Positions 26,381 through 36,999 of a stretch of 64,000 nucleotides of DNA are shown piece by piece (position 1 is the first letter of the stretch; each line of letters opens with the position of its first letter). Origin of the DNA: Tigriopus japonicus. Its lineage: Eukaryota > Arthropoda > Copepoda > Harpacticoida > Harpacticidae. Location: assembly GCA_010645155.1 (NCBI GenBank), contig CM021322.1, positions 7,819,038 through 7,883,037 on the forward strand. The letters are read 5' to 3'. Both the position numbers and the translations under genes were made by a program. The notes beneath the pieces were generated by a model. It was not told the origin of the DNA. It saw nothing but the letters and a program-made list of their open reading frames with translations, and made no database searches.

Positions 26381-26883
26381 TAGGGGTGCAGATTTCTGGC
26401 AAATAAAACATGCCTTTTAGGCCCAAAAAATGGCAAATAGAAACGTCCAAAATGGCAAATAAACAAAGAAATGGCAAATAAAATGGCAAATAGACACGAA
26501 AAATTACCGAAATATAGCAAAACTAGCCACTAACTTCGGAAAATGAGCATTATGTTTTACCAACAATAAAATGAAATGCAAGTGTATGAGGATATAATAG
26601 AAAATATTTTGATTCCGTTGAATAATAAATAAATCCTGAAAAAAACTACTTTGGCCAAAAATTTCTTTTGCCTATTTTTTTGCCAAAAAACAATTTTTCT
26701 TTGATGTAGCCAAAAAACGACAAATTTTGCATTCAATTGCCCAAAAACCGACCAATTTTGTATTCATTTGCCCAAAAATGGCAAATAAATACAAAAATGG
26801 CGAATAAACTTTAAAAGCTAGCAAATAGCAAATAAACATGTTTTTGGGCCTAAAATCTTATTTGCCTGAAATCTGCACCCCTA
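26381..26883. mobile_element. MITE family A, intact copy with TA flanks
   Basis: The left end GGGGTGCAGATTTCTGGC and the right end GCCTGAAATCTGCACCCC are inverted copies with two differences, and the repeats extend inward through TTTTAGGCCC-like words. TA lies directly outside each end, as for Tc1/mariner-type insertion. It interrupts the CR1 reading frame exactly after ...DLGVTI, so the insertion postdates the CR1 copy. The interior of about 500 bp consists of GGCAAATAAA-type words without coding capacity. Confidence 0.88.
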
Positions 26884-27435
26884 ATGGTGACACCCAGATC
26901 TCGTTCGTGTTCACAGGCAGTGATCTCGTTGTCTCCCATCTTATACATGTGTTGTTCTTTCTTTTGTCCCATGTGGATAACACTACATTTCTTAGCATTG
27001 AACAACATGCCATTTTCTTCTGTCCATTTCAAAAGTACATGATTCGATAAAAGTTGCTTAAAAAATTGTTATTTTCTGGCCTAAATATGTCAAATTTGGA
27101 CGATTTCTTGTATCGATTTAGGGCGAAAGTTTTTATTCTTAAATTTGTCTTTTCTTCAAACTTATGGTTCCTTAAGAGCAAATTTTTGTTTTACACAAAT
27201 TATTCTAGAAGTAAAAACCACATTAATACTTTGCAAGGCTCCTGAAAAAAGGAAGGGTGAAGTGTGTATTTCGAACACACAAAATCCCACACAATTTCAG
27301 TGATCGAGGCAAAAGAATGCCAAAAGTTGCTATTTGTTGCGAAAAAATCGAGAAGTTACTAATTAAAATGACCAAAAGTTGCAATTTTTAGTCCAAGTTG
27401 CATTTAGCAAATTTCTCCGAGCCCCAATGATTCGT

Positions 27436-28424
27436 ATATTTCATGACTTAAAACTAACTTTAAATGATCGTTTTTAAACTATTTTTTCGTCATTCTCTTA
27501 CACATGCATTATTTTTTTTGTTTAAAGAAATGCAATATTCGAAAAAAGACATTCATTGGAATTCTACGAAAGAACACTTGAACTGAAATTTGATCCACCG
27601 TGAATTCTTATCCTTAATACTGAAGATATGCCATGTTCTTTCGAGTGGATCAAATCCACTTAATCACTTGAGAATAGAGAAAGATTACGCTCATTCTGAT
27701 TCATTTTGGGCATGTACCCTACTATAGATTGCTTAGAAGGCATTTTTGAAACAAGAACATTTATTTTTATGACTAACTGACGTTTAATTTGCCTTCATCA
27801 TAAATCTCAAATGATTATCGATGAAAACGGAATGCAGCTGCAGATTGTTGTTCTTTTCTCAGTGTGCTAAAAAAAAAATGTCACATTGATGTTTTGGACA
27901 AAGCTAAGTTGCAAGCACTTGATAGCTATAAAATTTGTCTTGATATTGTTAGATAAAGCGAAAAATGTATTAGAGGAATAGAGAAATCTGATCAGAAAAG
28001 AAATTCTGGTTTACTTGAGCTTTTAAAAAGTGCAGAAATGGTCACCCTACTACGTTGGAATAAAAAGACAGACAAATCTCATGGTTTGAGCTAAAATCCT
28101 ACATTTGGTGATTGCTTTTTTTAAGTTGAAATTTAAGCCTTGATAATTGATCTATGAGAACATTTTTTCCTATTAACTTTCAGTTTATCATCCGAGATTC
28201 CAAATCAATCAAGATTGGAGGACTGTTTGTTGGAGAACTCATTTCCTGGGAAGAAATCACTTTTTATTGCAATAAAATGTCGTCACTTTTTTAATATATT
28301 TTTAGCATGACCCAAACAATTTTCAAATACGACATTACTCAACTACTATTATAACTACTTATCGTGTCGCCTTACTTATTTTTTTAACCTGAGGCTCTAA
28401 AAAATCGCTATCATCACTTATCAG
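27436..28424. other. AT-rich intergenic stretch
   Basis: No gene, repeat unit or regulatory site could be supported in this kilobase of AT-rich sequence. Confidence 0.5.
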
Positions 28425-28970
28425 TAGGGCCCGGAAATGATTTTTTTAAATATAAAATATTTTGAAACCATTTCTCCGTTTTTCCTCGGTTTTTTGAATT
28501 TTGGCTATTTCAAGGAAAAAAATAAATATTTTCTCAAATAATGGAGTCAGAAAAAATATTGCAGGCAAAATTAGGAAAAATAAATGAAAGGCCATTCGCT
28601 TACCCAAAATGAACCCATAATGCAAAAATCTCTACAAAATGGCATTTGTACTGAGATTAGACATTCAGAACCAAAAGTATTGTCAAGCACGAAAAAACTG
28701 CGCCATCTGTTCAGACAAAATAAAAATTGTGTTGTTAAATCAATTACATGTCAAGTGTGCCTCCAAACACGGCCAAATGCATCGAATTCACTAAAACAAA
28801 ATTGGAAAATCGGTGCACACAGAAGAAAATGCAAAACAATAGCGTTGTCAAAAAAGATATTTCTTTAATATCCGGCATTTTTTCAAATATCTAGAGCGTT
28901 TGATTATATAAATTTGAATATATATATTGGATATTTTGTCATTTTTTTGCGAATATTTTTCCGGGCCCTA
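28425..28970. mobile_element. hAT-type non-autonomous element, 546 bp
   Basis: The left end TAGGGCCCGGAAA and the right end TTTTCCGGGCCCTA are inverted copies. Flanks are CTTATCAG (28417-28424) and TTTATCAG (28971-28978), an 8-bp target duplication with one change. The plus frame at 28584-28868 inside it (94 codons) is not recognisably a transposase. An AGATGGCGC word lies inside at about 28700 (minus). Confidence 0.82.
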
Positions 28971-29110
28971 TTTATCAGTCAAGTAAAAGTGTTACTATTT
29001 AGTGATGTTTTCTGTTCCTTGCAATTTTAAAGCTTCCATTTTTCATCCAAAATCAAAAAGTTCAAATTTTTAATTTGACTTGTATTCAAGCACTTCTTGG
29101 CAAAGCACGT

Positions 29111-29116
29111 TTTATT
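29111..29116 (-). terminator. Poly(A) signal of the 29 kb gene
   Basis: AATAAA on the minus strand, 38 bases downstream of the stop codon at 29154-29156. Confidence 0.6.
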
Positions 29117-29153
29117 TTCACTTTGCTCAAGTAGAAAAACGTTTTCGCTCATT

Positions 29154-29588
29154 TCAAAACCATTGTCTAAAGACTTCATGAGAACGAGACTGTGGTTGAA
29201 AGTCTATAACAAACTCAGGTTTCTCCAAATCCGGCAGTCCATGGATGAATTGGGGGTTCAACGGAAATCGATTACTTATGGGATGATCAACCGGTACACT
29301 TATTACTTCGACCCCCACCCATTTGTCGTCCGTTAGGCGAACCATGATGACATTGGGCAACTTCATGAATACTCTTTTGTGACCATAGAAATCCCATAGT
29401 TTTTGAAACAGGACCCGTCTAAATTCGTGGCAACTGTAGCAGACTGTCTCGTATAAAACGTCATCCGCCAAGAGTTTGAGTTGGTGATGAAATTGTGTGA
29501 AAGGCTCCATTCTGATATAGAGAAAATGTTGGGTTATTAAAATATTTTTTTAATGAAAAATATCCTTGACTTACCGCGTCATTTCCAT
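29154..29588 (-). CDS. Small protein with a DDKWV motif, copy B
   Basis: Proposed model: ATG at 29586-29588, exon 29575-29588, intron with GTAAGT donor and TATATCAG acceptor, exon 29154-29511; 123 residues. Exon 2 is a clean reading frame with DDKWV at residues 66-70, followed by VEVI and PLNPQFI. It is paralogous to the gene at 34175-35924, which has DDKWV at residues 67-71, QFDIPLDRQFI and the same phase-2 intron just before the second Met. An AATAAA follows the stop by 38 bases. No signal peptide or membrane helix is evident. The family is unknown to me. The first exon is less certain: an upstream acceptor-like TTTTATCAG at about 29629 could extend the protein. Confidence 0.55.
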
Positions 29589-30299
29589 CCAAGTAAAAAC
29601 AATGTCCGAGGTGGAAGGATTGCTGATAAAATCGTCATTAATAAAGATGTCAAAGCATCATTTGCCAATGCTGGTGATTTGTCCCAGAACGGAATATTTT
29701 GAGCTGAAATTAAATTTAAGTTATCCTCATTCTTTTGGGATCTATATATAAGTTCAAGTAATACAAAAGTATAATGCTTTATGAAATTCATGTTGAGAGA
29801 TTATTTATGATCGGAGATAAGCGCAAATGCACATTTTGATCTTATTAGTGTTTATTTGCAGGAGTTTGCGCTTTCTCATGACCCAAAAGTAACTCTTAAC
29901 CAACCACAAATCGCTTTTTCCATCCAAAAACACATTTTTGACATTGGAGAACCACTCATTTGTATTAACCTTTCAAAATTTGATGTTTGCCAACTTTGAG
30001 TCTAAAATAGTCAAGGCATTCTGATCAACTTTTAACACTGTCTGCATTAGTTCATTTCAAATAAAACCAGGCTTTTGAAGTGAAATCTTTGAGAAAAGCA
30101 AAAAAAGTTCCTGGAAAAGACTTAAGATTAAAACCCCAAGAAAGTAGTTTCAGGTTTAAATTATTTTAAACATTTCTCCTGTGCTGACTTGGTAATATAT
30201 TACTAGATATAAATAGAAAAAATCTACATTTTAAAATCAATTCTAGTACAACGCTTGATAATTTGGGATCTTTTTACATTTTTTGCGCCTTTAAAAATT

Positions 30300-30910
30300 T
30301 GTTTAACTTTCATTTACACCTTTTTGCCACTTTTTAATGCCTTCTTTGCTATTTTGGAAAGCCTTTTTTGCCACTTTCAAATGTATTTTGCCACTTATAA
30401 ATGCCATTTTTGTCAGTTTTGAATGTACTTTTTGCCAGGTTTTATTGCACTTTTTGCCGGTATCAAATGAACTTTTTATTGCGTTAAATGACTTTTTGCC
30501 AGTTTTTAATGCAAATTTGCCAGTGTTCTATTATGCCTTTTTACTTTTAATGCACTTTCATGCCTGTTTCGATGCTCTTTTTGTCTGTTTNNNNNNNNNN
30601 NNNNNNNNNNNNNNNNNNNNNNNNNNNNNNNNNNNNNNNNNNNNNNNNNNNTGCAAATTTGCCAGTGTTCTATTATGCCTTTTTACTTTTAATGCACTAT
30701 CATGCCTGTTTCAATGCTCTTTTTGTCTGTTTAAACGCACTTTGTACCTTTTTTAATGCAGTTTTTGCTCCTGTTTTAAATGTTTTTTGCAAGGTTTGAA
30801 TGCAGCTTTGCCAGTGTTTAATGCCTTTTTGCTTACTTTGATACACGTTTGACCAGTTTTGATGCACTTTTCGCCTGTTTCAATGCACTTTTTTGCCAGT
30901 TTTTATGCAC
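30300..30910. repeat. Degenerate tandem repeat of about 27 bp around an assembly gap
   Basis: The stretch is a run of TTTTTGCCAGTTTTAATGCA-type units with a period of roughly 25 to 28 bases and considerable divergence. Within it an 81-base block beginning TGCAAATTTGCCAGTG occurs twice (30510-30590 and 30652-30732), directly on both sides of the gap. It makes false plus-strand reading frames. Confidence 0.8.
30591..30651. other. Assembly gap (61 N)
   Basis: Run of 61 undetermined bases inside a tandem repeat; the true length is unknown. Confidence 0.98.
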
Positions 30911-32867
30911 CTTTTACCCGTCTACCATATGTTGAAATCAAAATCAGAAGTTGCCTTGTCTTTATTTTGACAGTTAAAGTTGTTCTCGTTTAAGGCGAAA
31001 GCTTAAAGAGCCATGTATTGTCTTTCACTTCAAGAGTCAAACAAAATAATTCACAAGGCTTGAGCAGCCATTTCATAATAGTCATGGAGACCCAGAGATG
31101 GATAAGTTTAAGAATATCTCTAATAGATGAATAACATGATTTTACCTTAGAATGTAGTATTCTGGTCTTCTCTTGCACCTAGATTTATTCGTTGTAAGCA
31201 CATTCTTAACTAATACACCAGAACCTGAGATTGATACGATAAGTTATCATTCAATACCTGCATTTTTATTTGATAAGGAAGGTTTTACTTTGTCAACATT
31301 CCGGAAAATTAATGACGTCCAAAAAATAACTCTACATGCCAGCAAGCAGTATCTATCAAACGGATAAGATGTTAGAAAATTAATTGTATTTGTCGTGTTT
31401 ATGGGAGTGATTACCGAATCATTTTACGGACCTGCTGCCGTTAGCAGTGTAGGCTTGCCAAAAAAATCTCAGTTTTCAAGGGTCAGATTTTCGAAAAATG
31501 TTGCATTTATGGGCAATGGCATGGTTAATGTATGTTGAAAAGTATTGCAAAGTAATTTGAAAACAAATGGAGAAATTGGAAGCCTTCAATTAAACACATT
31601 ATTTTTTTTGTGGATTTAGTTGCCCCAGGAACCGATCTCCTCTGGCCACCTTGTTATTCAAAGTCGGGCATTCCTAATTTCAAAGTTCGGAAGAACCCTC
31701 TCAAAATATGTTACGAAATTTTAGATAAAAGCAACGAAACAAACTTTTTTGCAGCAACAATGTCAAGAATTGCTATTTTAACTTCAAGTTGTGCAGATAA
31801 GAAAGGCATTGTTGCAATCACCAGGCCTAAACCTTTGTTTTAGTTACCTCGCACACTCATCAGAACCACAGGTCTTCCGAACTTTTTTCCCGCTAAAAAT
31901 GATGACGTCACTAGTAAATGCTGCAATTGGCCAGATTCCGCATAGATTAAGTTCGAAGGAAAGCTCGTCCGTTTCTCAAGGCCATTTGCCGAGGCGAAAT
32001 ATTTTTTCTTGGCTTTCAAACCCAATTTTCATTATTTGCCATTGCTTCTAAAAAATTTGATCGACAAGTTGCAACGTATTCATGTGCAATCAGTTGATTA
32101 AAATCAGAATAAGAACTACTCTTCCCAGGTTGCACCTGATCACCGCAAAAATTTTGCAGCCATTTTGTGTTTGTCAATTGAAGGATAGTTTGTTTGCTTA
32201 AGGTGCTTTTTGAGAATTATCAAAGCTTGAGTTATTTATGGAGACAATGGATGAGTTGTTGAGGATATCAAGAAGCATCGTGAAGCAAACTGCATTTTGT
32301 TGTAATGAAGCATACACTTGAAAAATAAGCTAATTATTCTCAAAACGTAGCTTTTGAAACAAAACACTTATGTTCCAAATCAATTTGCCTCATTTTGCGG
32401 GACCATACACCTTGGTGCACTCAACAACTCACTAGAGCTTCCTGGATTAAGGATTAATCATTATGGATTAATCCGAACTAATCCGTTAGAATCGATTAAT
32501 TTTAAAATGAACAAAAAACCAATAAAACCGAAGTTTTTTGGTTTAGTTTTATCGAAATCATTGAAAATATCTTTTAACATTGTTGTTTTTACAATAGATT
32601 GACGAAACTTAAAAATGAAAAAATTAAATGACGCTTAAATATAACTGTACTGTGTCTTTGTAATTAAGATTTGAGACAAACTCCAAATAGCATAAACTTT
32701 TCTGAAAAGACTTTAGAAATTACCTATGTCAATTGTTTTTGAAAGCATGATGTCTCCATCGTATCCTTGGACAATTCAGAAAGATTTATTAATGTATCTA
32801 ACAAATAATTATTCATTAAGCTACAATTAAGAATGGAACAACATAAATGCTTCATCAATTTGGGTGA

Positions 32868-33135
32868 CTACTTTTCCGAATTTAGTGGCCAGTTTTGCTA
32901 TATTTTGGTAACTTTTCGTGTGTATGTGCCATTTTATTTGCCATTTCTTGTTTTATTAGCCGTTTTATATGCCATTTTGGACGTGTTTATTTGCCATTTT
33001 GGACGCGTTTATTTGCCATTTTAGACGCGTTTATTTGCCATTTTGGACGCGTTTATTTGCCATTTTGGACGCGTTATTTGCCATTTTTTGGGCCTAAAAA
33101 GCGTGTTTTATTTGCTTGAAATCTGCACCCCTAGT
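32868..33135. mobile_element. MITE family A, truncated copy with expanded 22-bp units
   Basis: The right end GCTTGAAATCTGCACCCCTA matches the end of the 26381-26883 element. The interior resembles the 19651-20147 copy. Between about 32975 and 33075 the unit GTTTATTTGCCATTTTGGAC plus GC is repeated four to five times, an internal tandem expansion. The left terminal repeat is missing or eroded. Confidence 0.75.
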
Positions 33136-33219
33136 AATAGTATCGTTGAAAGGTTTGGTATTACTCTTGAAGGGTTTAATCATTTCTTCCAAGATTCTAA
33201 AGTAAAGCTTCAAAATTCG

Positions 33220-33400
33220 CCACTAGATGGAGGCAAAACATGAGCAAAGTCTATTGATTTTAGAGCCATCCTTGACTGAATTGGATCTTGATTTTTTTCA
33301 TATTTTGAGTCCATTTGAGCTTAGTATTTTTACCACAAGGTGGCACAGCTTGCTACCTTTTCTCTTCAATTCAAGCTTCAATTAGCTTCCTGGAGTTGTT
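33220..33400. repeat. Dispersed repeat related to 14440-14640
   Basis: Contains CCACTAGATGGAGGCAAAAC, CAAAGTCTATTGATTT, AATTGGATCTTGATT-like and GAGCTTAG-like words. These resemble, in inverted order, words at 14440-14640. The relation is clear only for the first 40 to 60 bases. Confidence 0.45.
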
Positions 33401-34027
33401 CATTTTGAGAATATATTTCAAATTGTGTGAAAGTCATCAAGGTGACAAAAATGCCAGGTCTCTTTACAATGGCCTATTTCTTTGATGAGGATTAGTAAGA
33501 ACGCTCTCTGCCTTCTGAAATTCTATCAAAGGAAGTATTTGCACAAGAATGTTAAATGTCACTTGGGTTTGTAAAATTATCGCATACGCAATATTTACCG
33601 TAAAGGTTGAATTGCATCATCACATTCATGAATGGTGATAAAAAACGGAGTGTTGACTTGTTAAATATGACACAAAAAAGGTACTCTTGATTTTTTTAAC
33701 TTTTCGTGATGTTACTCCTCTTGGCTTCGTATTTCAATTTTCTAATCAAAAGAGAATTCATTTTGAAGGCATTTTTGTTGTATTAAATTTATATTTATAC
33801 TTTTTTTTATTGTTGTTTTTAAACATTATTGTACGTGGTCTTTCAGGATTGTATTTTACTGACCGGAGAGGTTTCCTCTTTGTTTATTTTGTGTTCCAAT
33901 CGAACCACTTGAATAATAGTGACATACCGTAGTTAAATAAAAGTAATTAAAATTTGAATAATTCCCTTTTGCAATAAGGAGAGAGCAAGCATAAAATATG
34001 AACATAAAATAAGTGATAAAATAACTT

Positions 34028-34033
34028 TTTATT
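34028..34033 (-). terminator. Candidate poly(A) signal of the 34-36 kb gene
   Basis: AATAAA on the minus strand about 140 bases downstream of the stop at 34175-34177. It is the nearest canonical hexamer I saw. Confidence 0.45.
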
Positions 34034-34174
34034 GAAGTGTTACATTTTCCTAATGTTTTGACATTAAAGTACAATTGTTTTCATTTCTGAAAAATCACAT
34101 ACAATCAAACTTGGTGCACCGTAGCTTTAGAACTTCAATGAATAAATACTTGAAAAAGTGCATTTTCCACGGTT

Positions 34175-35924
34175 TTAGGAGCAAATATGAACTACTCCAC
34201 ATTTTTTTAACTTTGGACAAAATATCATCACGAACCAATGGTTGCCAGGGTTATCCGAATCTCTTTGAAGTTCAATGAATTGTCGATCAAGAGGAATATC
34301 GAATTGCTTTGGGAGTGAGTCAAAGTGACCCACAACCACGTCAACTGTCACCCATTTGTCATCCAATAGAAACACTTTGAGCATATTGGGGTCGTCATCG
34401 TAGAATTTGGTCTTCGCATAAATAGCTTTGAGGTTTTGGTGCACGTCTTGGGAATGATTTTCAGATTCCAACAATTCATTGGCGAGAGACAAAAGTTGTT
34501 TTCGAAAGTCATCCAATTTCACCATTCTATAAGCAAGAAAGATGAGCGAAAATACTACATCATTAAGCAAAAAATTGCCAATTGAACATCTGATCAAGAG
34601 TTTGGAACAGTAACTTGAGTCTTAAATAGAATCAAGTTATCCGTACTTTCAAAAGACACGACGGGTTTTACCTTTGATTCTTAATGATTGTTCAAGAAGC
34701 ACTGAAATTCCTGGAGTGGGAGGCTAGGGAAAATAATCATGAATTCATTCCAGCAGGATCAAATCAATTACATTTCTCTGCATATGAAACCTTGCTTGTG
34801 TTGGGTAGACTAGAGCAGAGTACGATCATAAAGTGCGCCATCTAATGGATTTCATGCGGCAACAGCTCGCCGTTCCCATGATACATATATTTTTAACGAT
34901 CGCAATGGTCATTCATCAGTTTTGGACAAACTAAAGTGCCTCAAATGTTGACTGAGTATTGTTAATGGACCTGCGGTGTTTTTTTTGGTTGAAATTATTG
35001 TATAGTAGAAGGCTATCTAGAAGCCTACAAGAAGCATGAGAGAAGCATATGAGGGAAAGTAGAGATAACCACGCTCGATCAAGTCTTACTACATAAGCAA
35101 TATAACTTGATTAAGCATGGCGTTTTTACTCCATCTCAAATGCTTCTACTAAGTTTCTTCTATGCTTCTAGATTTATTTCTTCTATACTTCAAAGCTACT
35201 TCAACAACTGACCTAAAAGCTGCAGTTGGACAAGTTCAGAAAGGGACTCTTGAAAAAAACGGCTTCAGGTGGGGGTCAGCTTTAAAAAACAAAATTTTGA
35301 AAAAGTGTGATTTTTAGCAATCCGTATCATGTATGTGATAGTAATAGGTAATTAGATAAGTGGCGATGAAAGTACCTTTTACAAAAAGAAAGAGAGAGAC
35401 TTTGTTGGATAGTCAGGAGGTGTGAGAATGGAGCAAGCATGAGTAGCCTACAATCTGTCCTTATCCATTTTAACCCAAGAATCCCTAACTGAATTTGGCC
35501 AACCACACTTAGCACTTGATTTAATCCTACTGAAAATCAAAATTCTCATGGCTTCTCTCCTCCTCCAGAAAATTCAGGGTTTCTTGTAATGGCCAAAACC
35601 TTGCGAAGTTTACTTCTTTTGCAAATGAGACCTTGACATTTTTGAAAAAATATCGGTTTTGAAATATCAGCTCACTAAAATGTTGGAGTGAAAACTTTAC
35701 CTTCTTAAAGCTATGTTCAGAAGAGATGATGAAATTAATAATAATGCCCTTTTGTTGTAGTTTTAAGACAGTGTTAGAAGAAATTTGAAAGATGAATTTT
35801 GTACACTTGTGTTATCTTAGTCAGTTGGTTTCATTTTCGATAAAACCCTCTTCTGGCTAAGAGCACTTGGGATCACTAGCTTCACTTACTGGCGTGCATC
35901 ATTTTTGGGTAAAGCATCGTCCAT
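34175..35924 (-). CDS. Small protein with a DDKWV motif, copy A
   Basis: Model: exon 1 35890-35924 (ATG at 35922-35924 in the strong context AAGGCCATGG), intron with GTAAGT donor and CTTATAG acceptor, exon 2 34175-34526; 128 residues. The phase-2 junction leaves only this frame open across it. Residues 13-40 look helical (LDDFRKQLLSLANELLESE). DDKWV is at 67-71, followed by VDVVV, then PLDRQFIEL and WFVMIF. The layout matches the paralog at 29154-29588, so the two probably arose by duplication. No signal peptide or known domain was recognised. A hAT-type MITE lies about 320 bp upstream of the ATG. The gene could have further 5' exons. Confidence 0.6.
34830..34985. repeat. Dispersed repeat, inverted copy of 20310-20460
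   Basis: Contains GCGCCATCTAATGGATTTCA, GCGGCAACAGCTCGC, CCCATGATACA and TGCCTCAAATGTTGACTGAG in the reverse order of 20310-20460. It lies in the intron of the DDKWV copy A gene. Confidence 0.7.
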
Positions 35925-36242
35925 GGCCTTGGTAATAAACCCGAATATTTTGTGTGTTGAGGATAGTCAAATTTCCAGCAAAGAAACGCAAATCGGTCTC
36001 CAGCGCAATCCAAACCTCATTCACGGAATGTTTTACTGAAAGTGAAAAAGCAAAAGAAGTTTCATTACAATTTTTACGGATATATAACCGATACAGGGAA
36101 TGAAATTCCATGAAAATGAAAAATATTTTTTTATATACTTTAGTCCAAGTGGGTTCATTCATTTTAACAAAAACATTGGTAAGCGAGAAAGTTCGAATTT
36201 GGCGCCCGAAAGTGTTCCTGAACCACAAACGAAGCTCTAGAC

Positions 36243-36491
36243 CAGGGGTCGGCAACCGTTGGGCCGCGGCCCAAATGTGGGCCCAAGGATGGAGGTTGGT
36301 GGGCCCAAGAGCTATGGCGAAAGTCCAAAATAATGGGCCCGAGAGCCATCTATAGCATTGTCCTCATGGGCCCAAAGCTCTTTGATTGCTAATTTGTGGG
36401 CCCCTGAACCTAGCAATGCCTGTGTGGTGGGCCCCTGACAACACGAATCAAATTTCGTGGGCCTTGACCCAAAAATGGTTGCTGACCCCTG
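36243..36491. mobile_element. hAT-type MITE (GGGCCC-rich) with perfect 8-bp target duplication
   Basis: The ends CAGGGGTCGGCAACC and GGTTGCTGACCCCTG are near-perfect inverted repeats, very like the widespread hAT terminal consensus. Both flanks carry CTCTAGAC (36235-36242 and 36492-36499). The interior is unusually rich in TGGGCCC words for this AT-rich area. The target duplication is intact, suggesting a fairly young insertion. It lies upstream of the DDKWV copy A gene. Confidence 0.93.
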
Positions 36492-36623
36492 CTCTAGACT
36501 TTTCACTTATATACAGCGTGCGAGACCAAAACACGAACCCAGAGCGTGAGCCGTGTTGTTCAAGAACTACAACGGGTGATAGGTTAATCCTCATCAGGCC
36601 TCTGCACGAATGCAGCGCCTGCT

Positions 36624-36941
36624 TTATTTTTCAAAGTGACCTCCGTTAGCAGCAACCATGGCCTCAAGGCGGCCTCTCAAGGCCATGCACACCTTAAGGG
36701 CATGAGTCTCAGGCATGACGGCCCACTCCCTCTCCTCAGAAGGCCTTCAGGGCGTCCACACTCCTGTGGGGGACAGCAAAGGCATTGCTCTCCACACAAC
36801 CCCAAATGCTGTAGTTGCAGGGAGCACAGTCAGGGGATGATGGAGGCCAGAATATGATTGACCAGAAATCAGAGAGGCTGCTCTTGCACCACTGCGGCAC
36901 AACCTTTGCCATGTGTTCAAAGTGTAAGTACTTGAGTTTAG
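36624..36941 (-). pseudogene. Tc1/mariner-type transposase, C-terminal fragment
   Basis: The minus strand encodes HMAKVVPQWCKSSLSDFW, then WPPSSPDCAPCNYSIWG with the conserved W-P-x-S-P-D-x-x-P-x-[DN] catalytic-region motif, then VPHRSVDALKAF and a stop. After a one-base frameshift the protein resumes (EREWAVMPE ... LRGRLEAMVAANGGHFEK) and stops at 36624-36626. The organisation resembles the fragment at 61387-61616. The N-terminal DNA-binding part is missing and the frame is broken, so it is dead. Confidence 0.8.
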
Positions 36942-36999
36942 GTATGATGTTATTAGAAAGAATCAAAGCAAAAAAAGGTTTAAGAATCAATAATGCATA

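Larger units (their letters stand above)
25503..27048 (-). pseudogene. CR1-like non-LTR retrotransposon, 5'-truncated 3' fragment
   Basis: On the minus strand, 26850-27032 encodes a fragment ending in ERDLGVTI and 26260-26380 continues with IQDDLTFKLL and INRSFTVK. Then 25586-26025 encodes a segment with RPHLDFASTVWSPSTKGD, KIKRRFTRLIPELRG and FISQRSVKEWNKLS, ending at the stop at 25586. This order is typical of the C-terminal part of CR1/L2-type reverse transcriptases. The 3' end carries a short (ATACA)n-like tail at about 25503-25524, as CR1/L2 elements often do. It is 5' truncated and interrupted by MITE A (26381-26883) and repeat E (26034-26252), so it is inactive. Confidence 0.85.
25433..27427. 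mobile_element. Nested composite: hAT-like family B element split by CR1 and two MITEs
   Basis: The outer ends AAGGCTCGGATAAA (left) and TTTCTCCGAGCCCCAA (right) are inverted copies. They are flanked by TGATTAGT (25425-25432) and TGATTCGT (27428-27435), an 8-bp duplication with one change. The outer element resumes at about 27044 after the CR1 insertion. The word AAAAGTTG on both sides of the CR1 fragment (25489-25496 and 27049-27056 approximately) is a candidate CR1 target duplication. Other copies of the outer family lie at 39073-39497, 58444-58785 and 63230-63666. Confidence 0.8.
29595..34027. other. Intergenic stretch with degenerate repeats
   Basis: No gene was supported apart from repeats listed separately. 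Plus frames at 31173-31367 and 31610-31843 have somewhat protein-like composition, and the first follows a pyrimidine-rich CACCTAG acceptor-like word, but neither shows a recognisable family or a partner exon. Confidence 0.4.

Noticed and set aside
31173..31367. Possible exon resembling a peptidase M1 N-terminal fragment (ITLHASKQ)
   Set aside because: Only a few residues resemble the family, and no neighbouring exon with the catalytic motif exists in the window.
35899..36255. Minus frame overlapping the first exon of the DDKWV copy A gene
   Set aside because: Its stop lies before the splice donor; only the frame starting at 35924 stays open across the junction.
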